NCBI RefSeq assembly: GCF_008728515.1
Contig: NC_044986.1
Coordinates: 108,922,313 to 108,986,312, forward strand
Origin: Papio anubis
Taxonomy: Eukaryota; Chordata; Mammalia; Primates; Cercopithecidae
Length of the DNA: 64,000 bases
Direction: 5' to 3'
Under the pieces are notes generated by a model. The model was not told the origin of the DNA. It was given only the letters and a program-made list of their open reading frames with translations, and ran no database searches. Of this stretch, positions 45,005 to 56,966 are shown piece after piece (within the stretch, counting starts at the first letter, position 1; every line of letters starts with the position of its first letter). A program made the translations under genes and the position numbers.

Positions 45005-46147
45005 GTAAGTAACCTACCAGTTGAGAGCTTAAGAGGGACTTGAAGGCCAATGCTATGCTTACATCTGTTTTATATTTTAATGTGATTCAGAGGATGACTG
45101 ACTGTCTTAGGCCAAGAACATTTCTTTATACATATTTCTCTCACAGCTTCAGATTTTTTCTTTATCTTCCCAATGCTCTATTATTAATACTGCAATATCC
45201 TTTGATCCCTAAATTATGGGATCCACATCACTATAAAGATGTATGAGGCACCCAAACTTAAATAATTCAGGACGCCAGTCCCTCGTGGTGTTTGATGTTT
45301 AGTTGTGAGAGAGGTTTGTGCATGTGAGCAGTGCGGTCTCTCTGGATTTTGTCCTCGAATCGAGTCCAGCTGCGCAGGGGCTGGGACTGGCTTCCAGCAT
45401 CACAGTGTCCCAGACTCTAGAGCTTCACTTCCAGCCAAATACTGTTAACTGTTAGGAACTCACTTGCTTTGATACCTTAAAACAAACAAAACAACAAAAC
45501 ATAGGAAATACTCTATGATTTGGGTTTTTTTAGGGAAGTGGAGGATTTTGTTTATGACATCTATTATTGTGCCCTTAATAAGCATTCACAGAAAAAATAC
45601 CTTTTAAGTTTCAATATCAGGAAGAGTAACAATGAACATCTTTACTTGTCCCCTTTCTTCATTTCCTTTTCTTTCTGCAGAATCTGGTGCCAACCTCCTG
45701 TTCCCCTTTCAATTGTTTTCTGTGCAAATCAACTCCCCCTGGCTACATCTTGCTATTGTGTATTCATTTTTTCTTTAATCTGCTTCATGTATACAGTTAT
45801 ATAGTTCATTTTGTTACATTTTTTATAACCATCTCAAATCTTATTGGAATGAAACAGAGCACTAATGTATTTAAAAAGCAATTTATGAAGAGAATAGTAG
45901 ATTGGAAGCTAGATGACACATCTCTGCATCTATTTCTTTAAGCCACTGCAGGAATGTCCCACAAACACATCAAATTGAAAATCTTAAAATTAGAGGCACA
46001 AGCCTATGGAGGGTGAATAAAGCGGGTATGTGCTTGTGTGTGTGTGTGTGTGTGTGTGTGAGTGTAAATTTTTAGAAACTGGATCCAATGCCTGCGAGCC
46101 AGAGCAATGCCATTGGCATGACCTGTTCGTGTCTTCCCTGTTCTTAG
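45005..46147 (+). other. CUBN intron
   Basis: 1143 bp without a recognisable transposon. A (GT)13 tract lies at 46035-46060, 87 nt before the acceptor TGTTCTTAG. Confidence 0.85.
46035..46060 (+). repeat. (GT)13 microsatellite near a splice acceptor
   Basis: Uninterrupted GT dinucleotides ending 87 nt upstream of the CUB3 exon. UG repeats are bound by TDP-43 in other genes. Confidence 0.97.
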
Positions 46148-46338
46148 CGGATCTGCATTGTGCTGGGAACTACACGGACCCAGAGGGTGAACTCTTCCTG
46201 CCTGAGTTGTCTGGGCCTTTCACACACACCAGGCAATGCGTCTATATGATAAAGCAGCCTCAAGGAGAACAAATACAAATCAACTTCACCCACGTGGAGC
46301 TGCAGTGCCAGAGTGACAGTTCTCAGAATTACATCGAG
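46148..46338 (+). CDS. CUBN: CUBN exon: CUB3 first half, residues ~704-767
   Basis: 191 bp, 2 bases of Ser plus 63 codons, donor GAG|GTAACT. It opens CUB3 at C708 (DLHCAGNYTDPEGE), with disulfide partner C734 (TRQCVYMI) and third cysteine C757 (ELQCQSD). Glycosylation sequons are NYT (N711) and NFT (N749). Human reads LRCGGNY here as I recall, so the usual CUB start C-G-G is C-A-G in this genome. The second half of CUB3 is beyond the window. Confidence 0.97.
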
Positions 46339-47083
46339 GTAACTTTTACTACTCAATCGCCCTTAGATGACATTCATCAGCGTTTTTATATTCTGCAGAG
46401 TGATGGTCTTCAAAAGATTGTTGGGCCACCAGCAGCCAGATCACCTGAGATCTAGTTAGAAATGCAATAATAACTAAGCTCTAACAACTAAGGTGCAGGC
46501 AAATAAGTGAGGCTCATAGGATATACTAATGATATACAGATGTATTATCTAGAATAATTAATACAGGAAAGAACTGAACCCAGGAAAGTGAAGGGATTTG
46601 CCCAGATGACCCAGCTAGTCAGTGGTAATGAAGTTTAAGTGTTGAATGATCCTTCTTTTGGAGGTTAGGGTTTTTCCTTCATTTATTCTGCTTGCTCTCC
46701 TCCAGATATCTTTAATTGTGATTTAAGTGTGGGTAATGATTGTAATACAGGGAATATTTGAAATAGAGACAGGCCGTTTTTGTTTGCTGGACCTGGTATT
46801 TATTTTGCTTAATGATTGGTCAAGCCACAAATTAAAGTGTTGAGCAAGATAAAACATTGTTTTTTGGGCACAATCATTTTACATAAACTAGAGAAGAATT
46901 TACAATTTGGTTTGTTTGTGCAAATTAAATCCATTTATTCATCCAGGAAAAACTTATGTGACCTCCTGTCCTCTTCTTTCTACATTTAGACAGAGGAAAC
47001 AGAACTGTAGCATAAGATCTAGAGCTAGTTGAAGAAGTACATTGGCCATAGCACTACAGCAATATGTATGTATATATGTATCA

Positions 47084-47386
47084 ATTTTTTTTTTTTTTTT
47101 TTTTGAGATGGAGTTTCGCTCTTGTCGCCCAGGCTAGAGTGCAATGCCGTGATATCGGCTCACCGCAACCTCCGCCTCCTGGGTTCAAGCAGTTCTACTG
47201 CCTCAGCCTCCCGAGTAGCTGGGATTATAGGCATGTGCCACCACACCCGGCTGATTTTCTATTTTTAGTAGAGATGAGGTTTCTCCATGTTGGGCAGGCT
47301 GGTCCTGAACTCCCGACCTCAGGTGATCTGTCTGCCTTGGCCTCCCAAAGTGCTGGGATTATGGGCATGAGCCACCACACCTGGCC
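47084..47386 (-). repeat. Alu, antisense
   Basis: T-run then GAGATGGAGTTTCGCTCTTG through GAGCCACCACACCTGGCC, ending immediately before the left flank of the L1 insertion. Confidence 0.93.
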
Positions 47387-47591
47387 TGTATTTTTTTTTT
47401 TAATGCTCCATTTTTTTTGTTTGTTTGTTTTTTGTTTTTTGTTTTTGTTATACTTTAAGTTCTAGGGTACATGTGCACAACGTGCAGGTTTGTTACATAT
47501 GTATACTTGTGCCATGTTGGTGTGCTGCACCCATCAACTCGTCAGCACCCATCAACTCGTCATTTACATCAGGTATAACTCCCAATGCCAT

Positions 47592-47612
47592 CCTCCCCCC
47601 TCCCCCCTCCCC
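47592..47612 (-). other. G-rich tract in the L1 3'UTR (possible G-quadruplex)
   Basis: On the minus strand GGGGAGGGGGGAGGGGGGAGG, the polypurine tract known in the 3'UTR of primate L1s and able in principle to form a G-quadruplex. Confidence 0.85.
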
Positions 47613-47667
47613 ATAATAGGCACCAGTGCATGATGTTCCCCTTCCTGAGTCCAAGCGATCTCATTGT

Positions 47668-50521
47668 TCAATTCCCACCTATGAGTGACAACATGTGGTG
47701 TTTGGTTTTCTGTTCTTGCGATAGTTTGCTGAGAATGATGGTTTCCAGCTGCATCCATGTCCCTACAAAGGACATGAACTCATCCTTTTTCATGGCTGCA
47801 TAGTATTCCATGGTGTATATGTGCCACATTTTCTCAATCCAGTCTGTCACTGATGGACATTTGGGTTGATTCCAAGTCTTTGCTATTGTGAATAGTGCCG
47901 CAATAAACATACGTGTGCATGTGTCTTTATAGCAGCATGATTTATAATCCTTTGGGTATATACCCAGTAATGGGATGGCTGGGTCAAATGGTATTTCTAG
48001 TTCTAGATCCTTGAGGAATCGCCATACTGTTTTCCACAATGGTTGAACTAGTTTACAGTCCCACCAACAGTGTAAAAGTGTTCCTATTTCTCCACATCCT
48101 CTCCAGCACCTGTTGTTTCCTGACTTTTTAATGATTGCCTTTCTAACTGGTGTGAGATGGTATCTCATTGTGGTTTTGATTTGCATTTCTCTGATGGCCA
48201 GTGATGATGAGCATTTTTTCATGTGTCTGTTGGCTGTATGCATGTCTTCTTTTGAGAAATGTCTGTTCATATCCTTTGCCCACTTTTTGATGGGGTTGTT
48301 TTTTTTCTTGTAAATTTGTTTGAGTTCTTTGTAGGTTCTGGATATTAGCCCTTTGTCAGATGAGTAGATTGCAAACATTTTCTCCCATTCTGTAGGTTGC
48401 CTGTTCACTCTGATGGTAGTTTCTTTTGCTGTGCAGAAGGTCTTTACTTTAATTAGATCCCGTTTGTCAATTATGGCTTTTGTTGCTGTTGCTTTTGGTG
48501 TTTTAGACATGAAGTCCTTGCCCATGCCTATGTCCTGAATGGTATTACCTAGGTTTTCTTCTAGGGTTTTTATGGTTTTAGGTCTAACATTTAAGTCTCT
48601 AATCCATCTTGAATTAATTTTCGTATAAGGAGTAAGGAAAGGATCCAGTTTCAGCTTTCTACTTACGGCTAGCCAATTTTCCCCAGCACCATTTGTTAAA
48701 TAGGGAATCCTTTCCCCATTTCTTGTTTTTGTCAGGTTTGTCAAAGATCAGATGGCTGTAGATGTGTGGTATTATTTCTGAGGACTCTGTTCTGTTCCAT
48801 TGGTCTATATCTCTGTTTTGGTACCAGTACCATGCTGTTTTGGTTACTGTAGCCTTGTAGTATAGTTTGAAGTCAGGTAGCATGATGCCTCCAGCTTTGT
48901 TCTTTTGACTTAGGATGGTCTTGGCAATGCAGGGTCTTTTTTGGTTCCATATGAACTTTAAAACAGTTTTTTCCAATTCTGTGAAGAAACTCATTGGTAG
49001 CTTGATGGGGATGGCATTGAATCTATAAATTACCTTGGGCAGTATGGCCATTTTCACAATATTGATTCTTCCTATCCATGAGCATGGTATGTTCTTCCAT
49101 TTGTTTGTGTCCTCTTTTATTTCACTGAGCAGTGGTTTGTAGTTCTCCTTGAAGAGGTCCTTTACATCCCTTGTAAGTTGGATTCCTAGGTATTTTATTC
49201 TCTTTGAAGCAATTGTGAATGGAAGTTCATTCCTGATTTGGCTCTCTGTTTGTCTGTCACTGGCATATAAGAATGCTTCTGATTTTTGCACATTAATTTT
49301 GTATCCTGAGACTTTGCTGAAGTTGCTTATCAACTTAAGGAGATTTTGGGCTGAGATAATGGGGTTTTCTAAATATACAATCATGTCCTCTGCAAACAGG
49401 GACAATTTGACTTCTTCTTTTCCTAACTGAATACCCTTGATTTCTTTCTCTTGCCTGATTGCCCTAGCCAGAACTTCCAACACTATGTTGAATAGGAGTG
49501 GTGAGAGAGGGCATCCCTGTCTTGTGCCAGTTTTCAAAGGGAATGCTTCCAGTTTTTGCCCATTCAGTATGATATTGGCTGTGGGTTTGTCATAAATAGC
49601 TCTTATTATTTTGAGATACGTTCCATCAATACCGAATTTATTGAGAGTTTTTAGCATGAAGGGCTGTTGAATTTTGTCAAAGGCCTTTTCTGCATCCATT
49701 GAGATAATCATGTGGTTTTTGTCTTTGGTTCTGTTTATACACTGGATTACGTTTATTGATTTGCATATGTTGAACCAGCCTTGCATCCCAGGGATGAAGC
49801 CCACTTGATCATGGTGGATAAGCTTTTTGGTGTGCTGCTGGATTCAGTTTGCCAGTATCTTATTGAGGATTTTTGCATCGATGTTCATCAGGGATATTGG
49901 TCTAAAATTCTCTTGTTTTGTTGTGTCTCTGCCAGGCTTTGGTATCAGGATGATGTTGGCCTCATAAAATGAGTTAGGGAGGATTCCCTCTTTTTCTATT
50001 GATTGGAATAGTTTCAGAAGTAATGGTACCAGCTCCTCCTTGTACCTCTGGTAGAATTCGGCTGTGAATCCGTCTGGTCCTGGACTTTTTTTGGTTGGTA
50101 GGCTATTAATTATTGCCTCAATTTCAGAGCCTGCTATTGGTCTATTCAGGGATTCAACTTCTTTCTGGTTTAGTCTTGGGAGAGTGTAAGTGTCCAGGAA
50201 ATTATCCATTTCTTCTAGATTTTCTAGTTTATTTGCGTAGAGGTGTTTATAGTATTCTCCGATGGTAGTTTGTATTTCTGTGGGGTCTGTGGTGATATCC
50301 CCTTTATCATTTTTTATTGCATCTATTTGATTCTTCTCTCTTTTCTTCTTTATTAGTCTTGCTAGCAGTCTATCAATTTTGTTAATCTTTTCAAAAAACC
50401 AGCTCCTGGATTCATTGATTTTTTGGAGGGTTTTTGTGTCTCTATCTCCTTCAGTTCTGCTCTGATCTTAGTTATTTCTTGCCTTCTGCTAGCTTTTGAA
50501 TGTGTTTGCTCTTGCTTCTCT

Positions 50522-50554
<33 letters not shown>

Positions 50555-51810
50555 TTTTTATTGGGACAGTCTCGCTCTGTCGCCCAGGCTGGAGTGCAGT
50601 GGCCGGATCTCAGCTCAATGCAAGCTCCGCCTCCCGGGTTCACGCCATTCTCCTGCCTCAGCCTCCCGAGTAGCTGGGACTACAGGCGCCCGCCACCTCG
50701 CCCGGCTAGTTTTTTGTCTTTTTTAGTAGAGACGGGGTTTCATCGTGTTAGCCAGGATGGTCTCGATCTCCTGACCTCGTGATCCGCCCGTCTCGGCCTC
50801 CCAAAGTGCTGGGATTACAGGCTTGAGCCACCGCGCCCGGCCTCTAGTTCTTTTAATTGTGATATTAGAGTGTCAATTTTAGATCTTTCCAGCTTTCTCT
50901 TGTGGGCATTTAGTGCTATAAATTTCCCTCTACACACTGCTTTAAATGTGTCCCAGAGATTCTGGTATGTTGTATCTTTGTTCTCGTTGGTTTCAAAGAA
51001 CATCTTTATTTCTGCCTTCATTTCTTTATGGACCCAGTAGTCATTCAGGAGCAGGTTGTTCAGTTTCCATGTAGTTGAGCGGTTTTGATTGAGTTTCTTA
51101 GTCCTGAGTTCTAGTTTGATTGCACTGTGGTCTGAGAGACAGTTTGTTATAATTTCTGTTCTTTTACATTTGCTGAGGAGTGCTTTACTTCCAACTATGT
51201 GGTCAATTTTGTGATGTGGTGCTGAGAAGAATGTATATATCTGTTGATTTGGGGTGGAGAGTTCTATAGATGTCTATTAGGTCTGCTTGGTGCAGAGTTG
51301 AGTTCAATTCCTGGATATCCTTGTTAACTTTCTGTCTCGTTGATCTGTCTAATGTTGACAGTGGGGTGTTGAAGTCTCCCATTATTATTGTATGGGAGTC
51401 TGAGTCTCTTTGTAAGTCTCTAAGGACTTGCTTTATGAATCTGGGTGCTCCTGTATTGGGTGCATATATATTTAGGATAGTTAGCTCTTCCTGTTGAATT
51501 GATCCCTTTACCATTATGTAATGGCCTTCTTTGTCTCTTTTGATCTTTGATGGTTTAAAGTCTCTTTTATTAGAGACTAGGAATGCAAGCCCTGCTTTTT
51601 TTTGTTCTCCATTTGCTTGGTAGATCTCCCTCCATCCCTTTATTTTGAGCCTATGTGTGTCTCTGCACGTGAGATGGGTCTCCTGAATACAGCAGACTGA
51701 TGAGTCTTGACTCTTTATCCAATTTGCCAGTCTGTATCTTTTAGTTGGACCATTTAGTTCATTTACATTTAAGGTTAATATTGTTATGTGTGAACTTGAT
51801 CCTGTTATTG
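47668..51810 (-). pseudogene. L1 ORF2 (endonuclease-reverse transcriptase), broken
   Basis: Frames read in order on the minus strand. The endonuclease part includes NIYAPNTGAP and MGDFNTPLS (51514-51203), and further pieces lie at 51021-50815 and 50643-50362. The reverse transcriptase is at 50209-49844 and 49804-48659, and the C-terminal part at 48744-47668 has a C-x3-C-x7-H-x4-C cluster and a true terminus LIGGN. Defects seen: the start codon is ATA instead of ATG near 51810, there are frameshifts near 48700 and 49820, an Alu is inserted at 50531-50842, and the catalytic FADD motif reads FAED. It cannot encode an active enzyme. Confidence 0.9.
50519..50854 (-). repeat. AluYR-like Alu inserted in L1 ORF2, with target-site duplication
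   Basis: Alu 50531-50842 in the same orientation as the L1, flanked by TCTAGTTCTTTT at 50519-50530 and 50843-50854. It is nearly undiverged from a young Alu and has CACCTCGCCCGGCTAG and GGCTTGAGCCACC, which I associate with Old World monkey AluYR subfamilies. Confidence 0.93.
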
Positions 51811-51862
51811 TGATATTAGCTGGTTTTTTTGCTCGTTAGTTGATGCAGTTTCTTCCTAGCAT

Positions 51863-52871
51863 CGATAGCCTTTACATTTTGGCATGTTTTTGCAATGGCT
51901 GGCACTGGTTGTTCCTTTCCATGTTTAGTGCTTCCTTCAGGGTCTCTTGTAGGGCAGGCCTGGTGGTGACAAAATCTCTAAGCATTTGCTTATCTGTAAA
52001 GGATTTTATTTCCCCTTCACTTATGAAACAGTTTGGCTGGATATGAAATTCTGGGTTGAAAATTCTTTTCTTTAAGAATGTTGAATATTGGCCCCCACTC
52101 TCTTCTGGCTTGGAGAGTATCTGCCGAGAGATCTGCTGTTAGTCTGATGGGCTTCTCTTTGTGGGTAACCCGACCTTTCTCTCTGGCTGCCCTTAACATT
52201 TTTTCCTTCATTTCAACTTTGGTGAATCTGACAATGATGTGTCTTGGAGTTGCTCTTCTCAAAGAGTATCTTTGTGGTGTTCTCTGTATTTCCTGAATTT
52301 GAATGTTGGCCTGCCTTACTAGGTTGGGGAAGTTCTCCTGGATGATATCCTGCAGAGTGTTTTCCGACTTGGTTCCATTTTCCCCCTCACTTTCAGGCAC
52401 CCCAATCAGACGTAGATTTGGTCTTTTCACATAATCCCATACTTCTTGAAGGCTTTGTTCATTTCTTTTTCTTTAGACTTCTCGCTTCATTTCATTCCTT
52501 TGATCCTCAATCGCTGATACTCTTTCTTCCAGTTGATCGAGTCGGTTACTGAAGCTTGTGCATTTGTCACGTATTTCTCATGTCATGGTTTTTATCTCTG
52601 TCAGTTCGTTTATGGCCTTCTCTGCATTGATTATTCTAGTTATCCATTCTTCCATTCTTTTTTCAAGATTTTTAGTTTCTTTGCGCTGGGTACATAATTC
52701 CTCCTTTAGCTCTGAGAAGTTTGATGAACTGAAGCCTTCTTCTCTCAACTCCTCAAAGTCATTCTCCGTCCAGCTTTGATCCATTGCTGGTGATGAGCTG
52801 CATTCCTTTGGAGGGGGAGATGTGCTCTTATTTTTTGAATTTCCAGCTTTTCTGCCCTGCTTTTTCCCCAT
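51863..52871 (-). pseudogene. L1 ORF1 (RNA-binding protein), broken
   Basis: Starts at ATG 52871 (MGKKQGRKAGNSKNK) and continues through the coiled-coil to a stop after EIKTMT at about 52578. The RNA-recognition and C-terminal parts follow in 52430-52017 (RLIGVPE, RRATPRHIIVRFTK). The real C-terminus, LNMERNNQ then HAKM, is recognisable near 51863-51900 in another frame. Non-functional. Confidence 0.88.
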
Positions 52872-53579
52872 CTTTGTGGTTTTATCTGCTTTTGGTCTTT
52901 GATGATGGTGACGTACTGATGGGGTTTTGGTGTGGGTGTCTTTTCTGTTTGTTGGTTTTCCTTCTAACAGTCAGGACCCTCAGCTGTAGGTCTTTTGGAG
53001 ATTGCTTGAGGTCCACTCCAGACCATGTTTGCCTGGGTATCAGCAGCGGAGGCTGCAGAAGATAGAATATTGCTGAACAGCGAGTGATCCTGTCTAATTC
53101 TTGCTCTGGAAGCTTTGTCTCAGGGGTGTACCCCGCCATGTGAGGTGTGGGGTGTCAGTCTGCAGCTCAGTTGAAACTGCAGAAATCACCCGTCTTCTGT
53201 GTCGCTCGCACTGGGAGCTGGAGACTGGAGCTGTTCCTATTCCTTGCTCCGGGGACCACAATAATAGCACCTGTATTCCTGTATTTTTTTTAATCCAGAA
53301 ATTTGTATTTCAGGTCATTTCAGAATGGGTATATTTATTGAATTTAGGTTTTCTAAAGTCTATTACAAAGTATATTAAAGTTTTACGCTATGGAAGAATT
53401 TCAAATATTTTTATGTAAATCAAAATTAAATTATCAACCCTTTTTTTTTTTTTTAACTTTTGAGAACAGCAAAATAGCTCTTCATTAGAGAGTGCTTGCT
53501 ATACTCTGGGCACTATTATAAGACTTTAAAATAGTATAACAAGTTAAATAGATAATGATTATTGTCGGCTTACTGCCTG

Positions 53580-53750
53580 CCATGTGTGGTAAGTGCTTTT
53601 CATGAGTTAATTCATTGAATCCTCACAACAACCATTATTATTTCTGTTTTAATCTTAGGAAACTGTAGCCAAGAGAAGTCACTTGTGCACAGTTACATGT
53701 CTAGCAAGTAGTGGAGCTGGGATTCAAATTTAGGAGATCTAGTTATACTG
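53580..53750 (-). repeat. MIR SINE remnant
   Basis: Antisense MIR signs: TGAGTTAATTCATTGAATCC, CTCACAACAACC, GGAAACTGTAGCCAAG and GTAGTGGAGCTGGGATTCAAA. Confidence 0.75.
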
Positions 53751-56700
53751 ATCTTCAGTAAGAACAGAAATGCAATTGTGCGACTTTGACTACAAGAGGT
53801 GTCTCATCTTCCATAGGGAGAAAGGTCTTGTGAATTACCCAGTTCCATACCTGGCTCTCCAATCATGAGACTTTTAAAACATGAAGCCAAGCATCATGAT
53901 TTTCTCAGATAGGCAAGAATGTAACTCTAATTTTCAGGGAAATTTGTGGCCCTTTCTATTAAAACCTTCATGGCAGTTCTGTAGTTCTAAAGAACTATCA
54001 GTACCTCTGAATGGTTCCTTCTCTCTGGCTTTGCAGAACACTAGAACTGAATTTCAGTGAGTGGTTCCATGAACTCCTCTGGATTGTTCTGAAAAGTTAG
54101 CACAAATAATCATTATTAGAAGATTTAATTTCATAAACCGGAACGGTGGAATGTTTTGTAGCCAGAAGGTGATTAAACTTAGTTCACCTAACTTTTTATT
54201 TTAGTTCATTTGTCAGATGACTGTATAATCTTGGACAATTCTTTATCTGGATGTTTCAGTTCCTACTTCAGTAAGATACCCTATCTATTTCTCTAAACTT
54301 TAGGGGTAAAATCAAGGAAATAAATGATAAAAGAAGCTTGAAGAGTTAAAAAATATTATTCAAGTGCAAGGTTTTTCTGGACCAAAGTTTTAACTCTAGC
54401 CTTGAATTTATCAGTTCAGAGACAGCCAATGTGGCTCTCACGGTTGGCCAGCGAGGTATCTACATTCTGGTGTAACCATATATCGTCAAAGTCTTGACCA
54501 CATTTCCCTCAGGGATTGTTGATGGAAAAAAAAAAAACTGTATTATTCAGAAGGACAGGTCATGTATGGTGATTTAAATATTAATAGTTTGATAGATTTT
54601 TCTATTATATCTTTGACCAACCAACCTAAAGGAATACAACCAGTGTATCTGTAGAATTTTGGCATCAGCAAGGACCTTAATTTTACAAATGAGATAATTG
54701 AGGCTCACAAAGGTCAAACTCTAGTTATTGTCGAAGTAGAACTTAGATGTACCTCTATGAGATTCTAGATAGACATACATTGACTTTGGTTAAAGCTCTT
54801 GTGTTTAAATCATCTGTATCCATTGGGAAAATTTGTGAACTGAACTCATTTTCTAAAAAGTGTATTCACTTCTCTTGATGTTCTTCAGATAGTGGTCATA
54901 GAAGAAAGTGACACAGGAACCAAATTCTAATGATGTTATTATGACTCAATATATTGTTCCCTAAAATGATGACTTCATTTTTTAAAGCTATCTCTAAAAA
55001 ACGAAAGATTTATGAAAAAGAATTTTAAAACGAACGTTGGTATTTCCAATACTTTGGTGGTTTAGAGGGGGATGACTTTGTCCTTTACTAACTCCATTGA
55101 TGAGTAAAAGCAGTCCACCCAAAATTTTAGAAAGAATGGAGAACAGAAAAGAAATTCTACAGACATGTGGGAGAATGATCCTAAGGACATTTACTTTGAG
55201 TGTGAGTAGGTGTACTTTTAAGAATCCTAGATCTTCTCTTTATGTGGTTTTAGGTGCCTTGGTTGCCGGGCAAACATATCCTTCAAATGAAAATTAAGGT
55301 ACCATTGCTGAGTGTGTATCTTTCATGGATACTGTGGTTCTGAAAGACTTACTTTTGCTCAGCAAGAGCGTTCCATAAGCATTCATTAGAGAATAGATTT
55401 TAACTGCAAACGATAAGAATAGTATTGACCTAGTGTAGCATATCTTTCTTTTTTTTTAACACAAGAAGCAAACATTAACATATTAATTCTTAGATTTATA
55501 TATCTCTCTCAAGTGAGGTTTCTACTTTTAAAGATACACATTACCTATGGAAGATGTGACATGGCTACAAATGAATGAATACAAGAACAGATCAATTGTT
55601 AGTTCATCTGTTTTTGTCGAAGAGAGCTTTTAAATTGTATGGAATAGTTCAATGAAGGTGATGGAAGCATCTTTCCAGAATAAAAAGCAGCACCTCTCAT
55701 TAATATTTCATAAGTGATTTAAGTCATCAGAACTCTGAGTGAAGGACACATAGGTAGTAATGAAAGTTTAATTTTTAATCCCAGAGAAGGGAAGTCGTAG
55801 GCTGAATAATAAATTCAGAAGGCTATAGGATGTTAAGGTGAAGGCTTGAGGTAGGATACAAAGGGAAATGAGTAGAATTGTTCACCCATCAAATCTCCTT
55901 GACCAATCCCGAAGTATCTGGCTCCTCTCCCCGAAGACACTGAGGAACTGGAAAGGGAGCTCTACTAGAGAGGCTGATAAGGGGCAGGGAGAGTGATGTG
56001 CCTTCTGGAGAAAGAGAAGGGCTTTTGAGAAGTTGTTCTTTCTTAGATGTGGAAAGCAAACACAAACAGAAAACTTGAAAACATAATCAATAAGACAGGA
56101 AGGAGTAATTTACATTGAATTTGATTTCTGAAATCCAGGGAATATAACTGTTCTACAAGTGGCATTGAACCCCAAATTCATCATATTTTAGACCTCTATG
56201 ACAATCCCAGTAAATTAACAAAGCAGAAATTGTACACCTCTTCACAATATAACATAATCCAAAATTATTGATAAACATTTTAAAATGCCCAAGTGTGTGG
56301 AAGTATGTGAACTCTCTCCAAAATAATCATTGGATTGAGAAAGAAATAAAAAAATGAAAGACTATATAGAAAATGACAAACAGGAAATGCTGTGTACCTG
56401 TGAAATGTGATGAAACTCAACTCCCTGGTAAAATCTTTAAGATTTAAAAGAAGAGAACCAATATAATTGGGAAAGTGGGAGAGCAGAAGCTGAGGCAGGA
56501 AGGTCTGTCCTCCTCCATCTGAACCTTTTCTTTCACCACCTTCCCCTCCATCCTTTCCTCTACCTTCTCCTCCCCTCCAACTCCTGCTTTGCCCTAAGCA
56601 GCACTCCCGCATCTCCTGCATGTCTTTAGATGAATGCAAATTCACAAAGGACCTCCTTTTGTGACTTCTTAGGCATTGAGGTGATTCCGCTATGAGCTTG

Positions 56701-56966
56701 GGATTGGGTGGGGGAGAGCCAGGAATTGTGGAATGCACGAGGCACTTGCTTCCCTCAAGTGGACCTGCTGCTTAGAGTCTCATGGCTGCAATTCACAGAA
56801 TACACACCTAAATGTCAGAAAAAGAATAAGGCCTGGAGCAAGCAAACACACCACGTAGGCTGAATAGTATTGTGTTTTTCAGTTAAGTACATATTTGAGA
56901 TTAATTGTAGGTCAGAAAAACATCTTTCTAGAGAGGGTAGGATGAAAGGAAAAGGGGGAGATGCTC

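Larger units (their letters stand above)
1052..46338 (+). other. CUBN: CUBN gene, partial (15 internal coding exons, residues ~85-767)
   Basis: Fifteen exons on the + strand join into one open reading frame of 2049 nt (683 codons) that reads as cubilin: end of the N-terminal coiled segment, the EGF-like array, CUB1, CUB2 and half of CUB3. Cubilin is a large peripheral membrane glycoprotein of the kidney proximal tubule and ileum. It binds amnionless through its N-terminal region and takes up intrinsic factor-B12, albumin and other ligands through its CUB domains. Residue numbers used here come from matching to human cubilin from memory. They fit the known domain starts (EGF2 at D170, CUB1 at C474, CUB2 at C590, CUB3 at C708). 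Introns within the window run from 698 bp to 12.1 kb. The promoter, first exons and 24 of the 27 CUB domains are outside. Confidence 0.97.
47411..53255 (-). mobile_element. L1PA-type LINE-1, antisense, broken, interrupted by an Alu
   Basis: Nearly end-to-end primate L1 on the minus strand. The A-rich tail is at 47411-47446 and the 3'UTR has a polypurine tract. ORF2 runs from about 51810 to 47668, ORF1 from 52871 to about 51863, and the 5'UTR from 52872 to about 53255. The 5'UTR is only about 384 nt instead of about 900, because of an internal deletion whose junction is at 53165/53166. A possible target-site duplication is TGTA-(T)n-AAT-CCA at 47387-47410 and 53280-53297, with 3 extra bases in the left copy. 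Both ORFs carry stops and frameshifts, so the element is inactive. The 3'UTR has an 18-bp tandem duplication (CACCCATCAACTCGTCAG) near 47527-47562. Confidence 0.92.

Noticed and set aside
47592..47612. C-rich tract as a promoter element
   Set aside because: It is the polypurine tract of the L1 3'UTR on the opposite strand.
47668..52871. L1 ORF1/ORF2 as active coding regions
   Set aside because: Lost start codon, stops, frameshifts, an altered catalytic motif and an Alu insertion.
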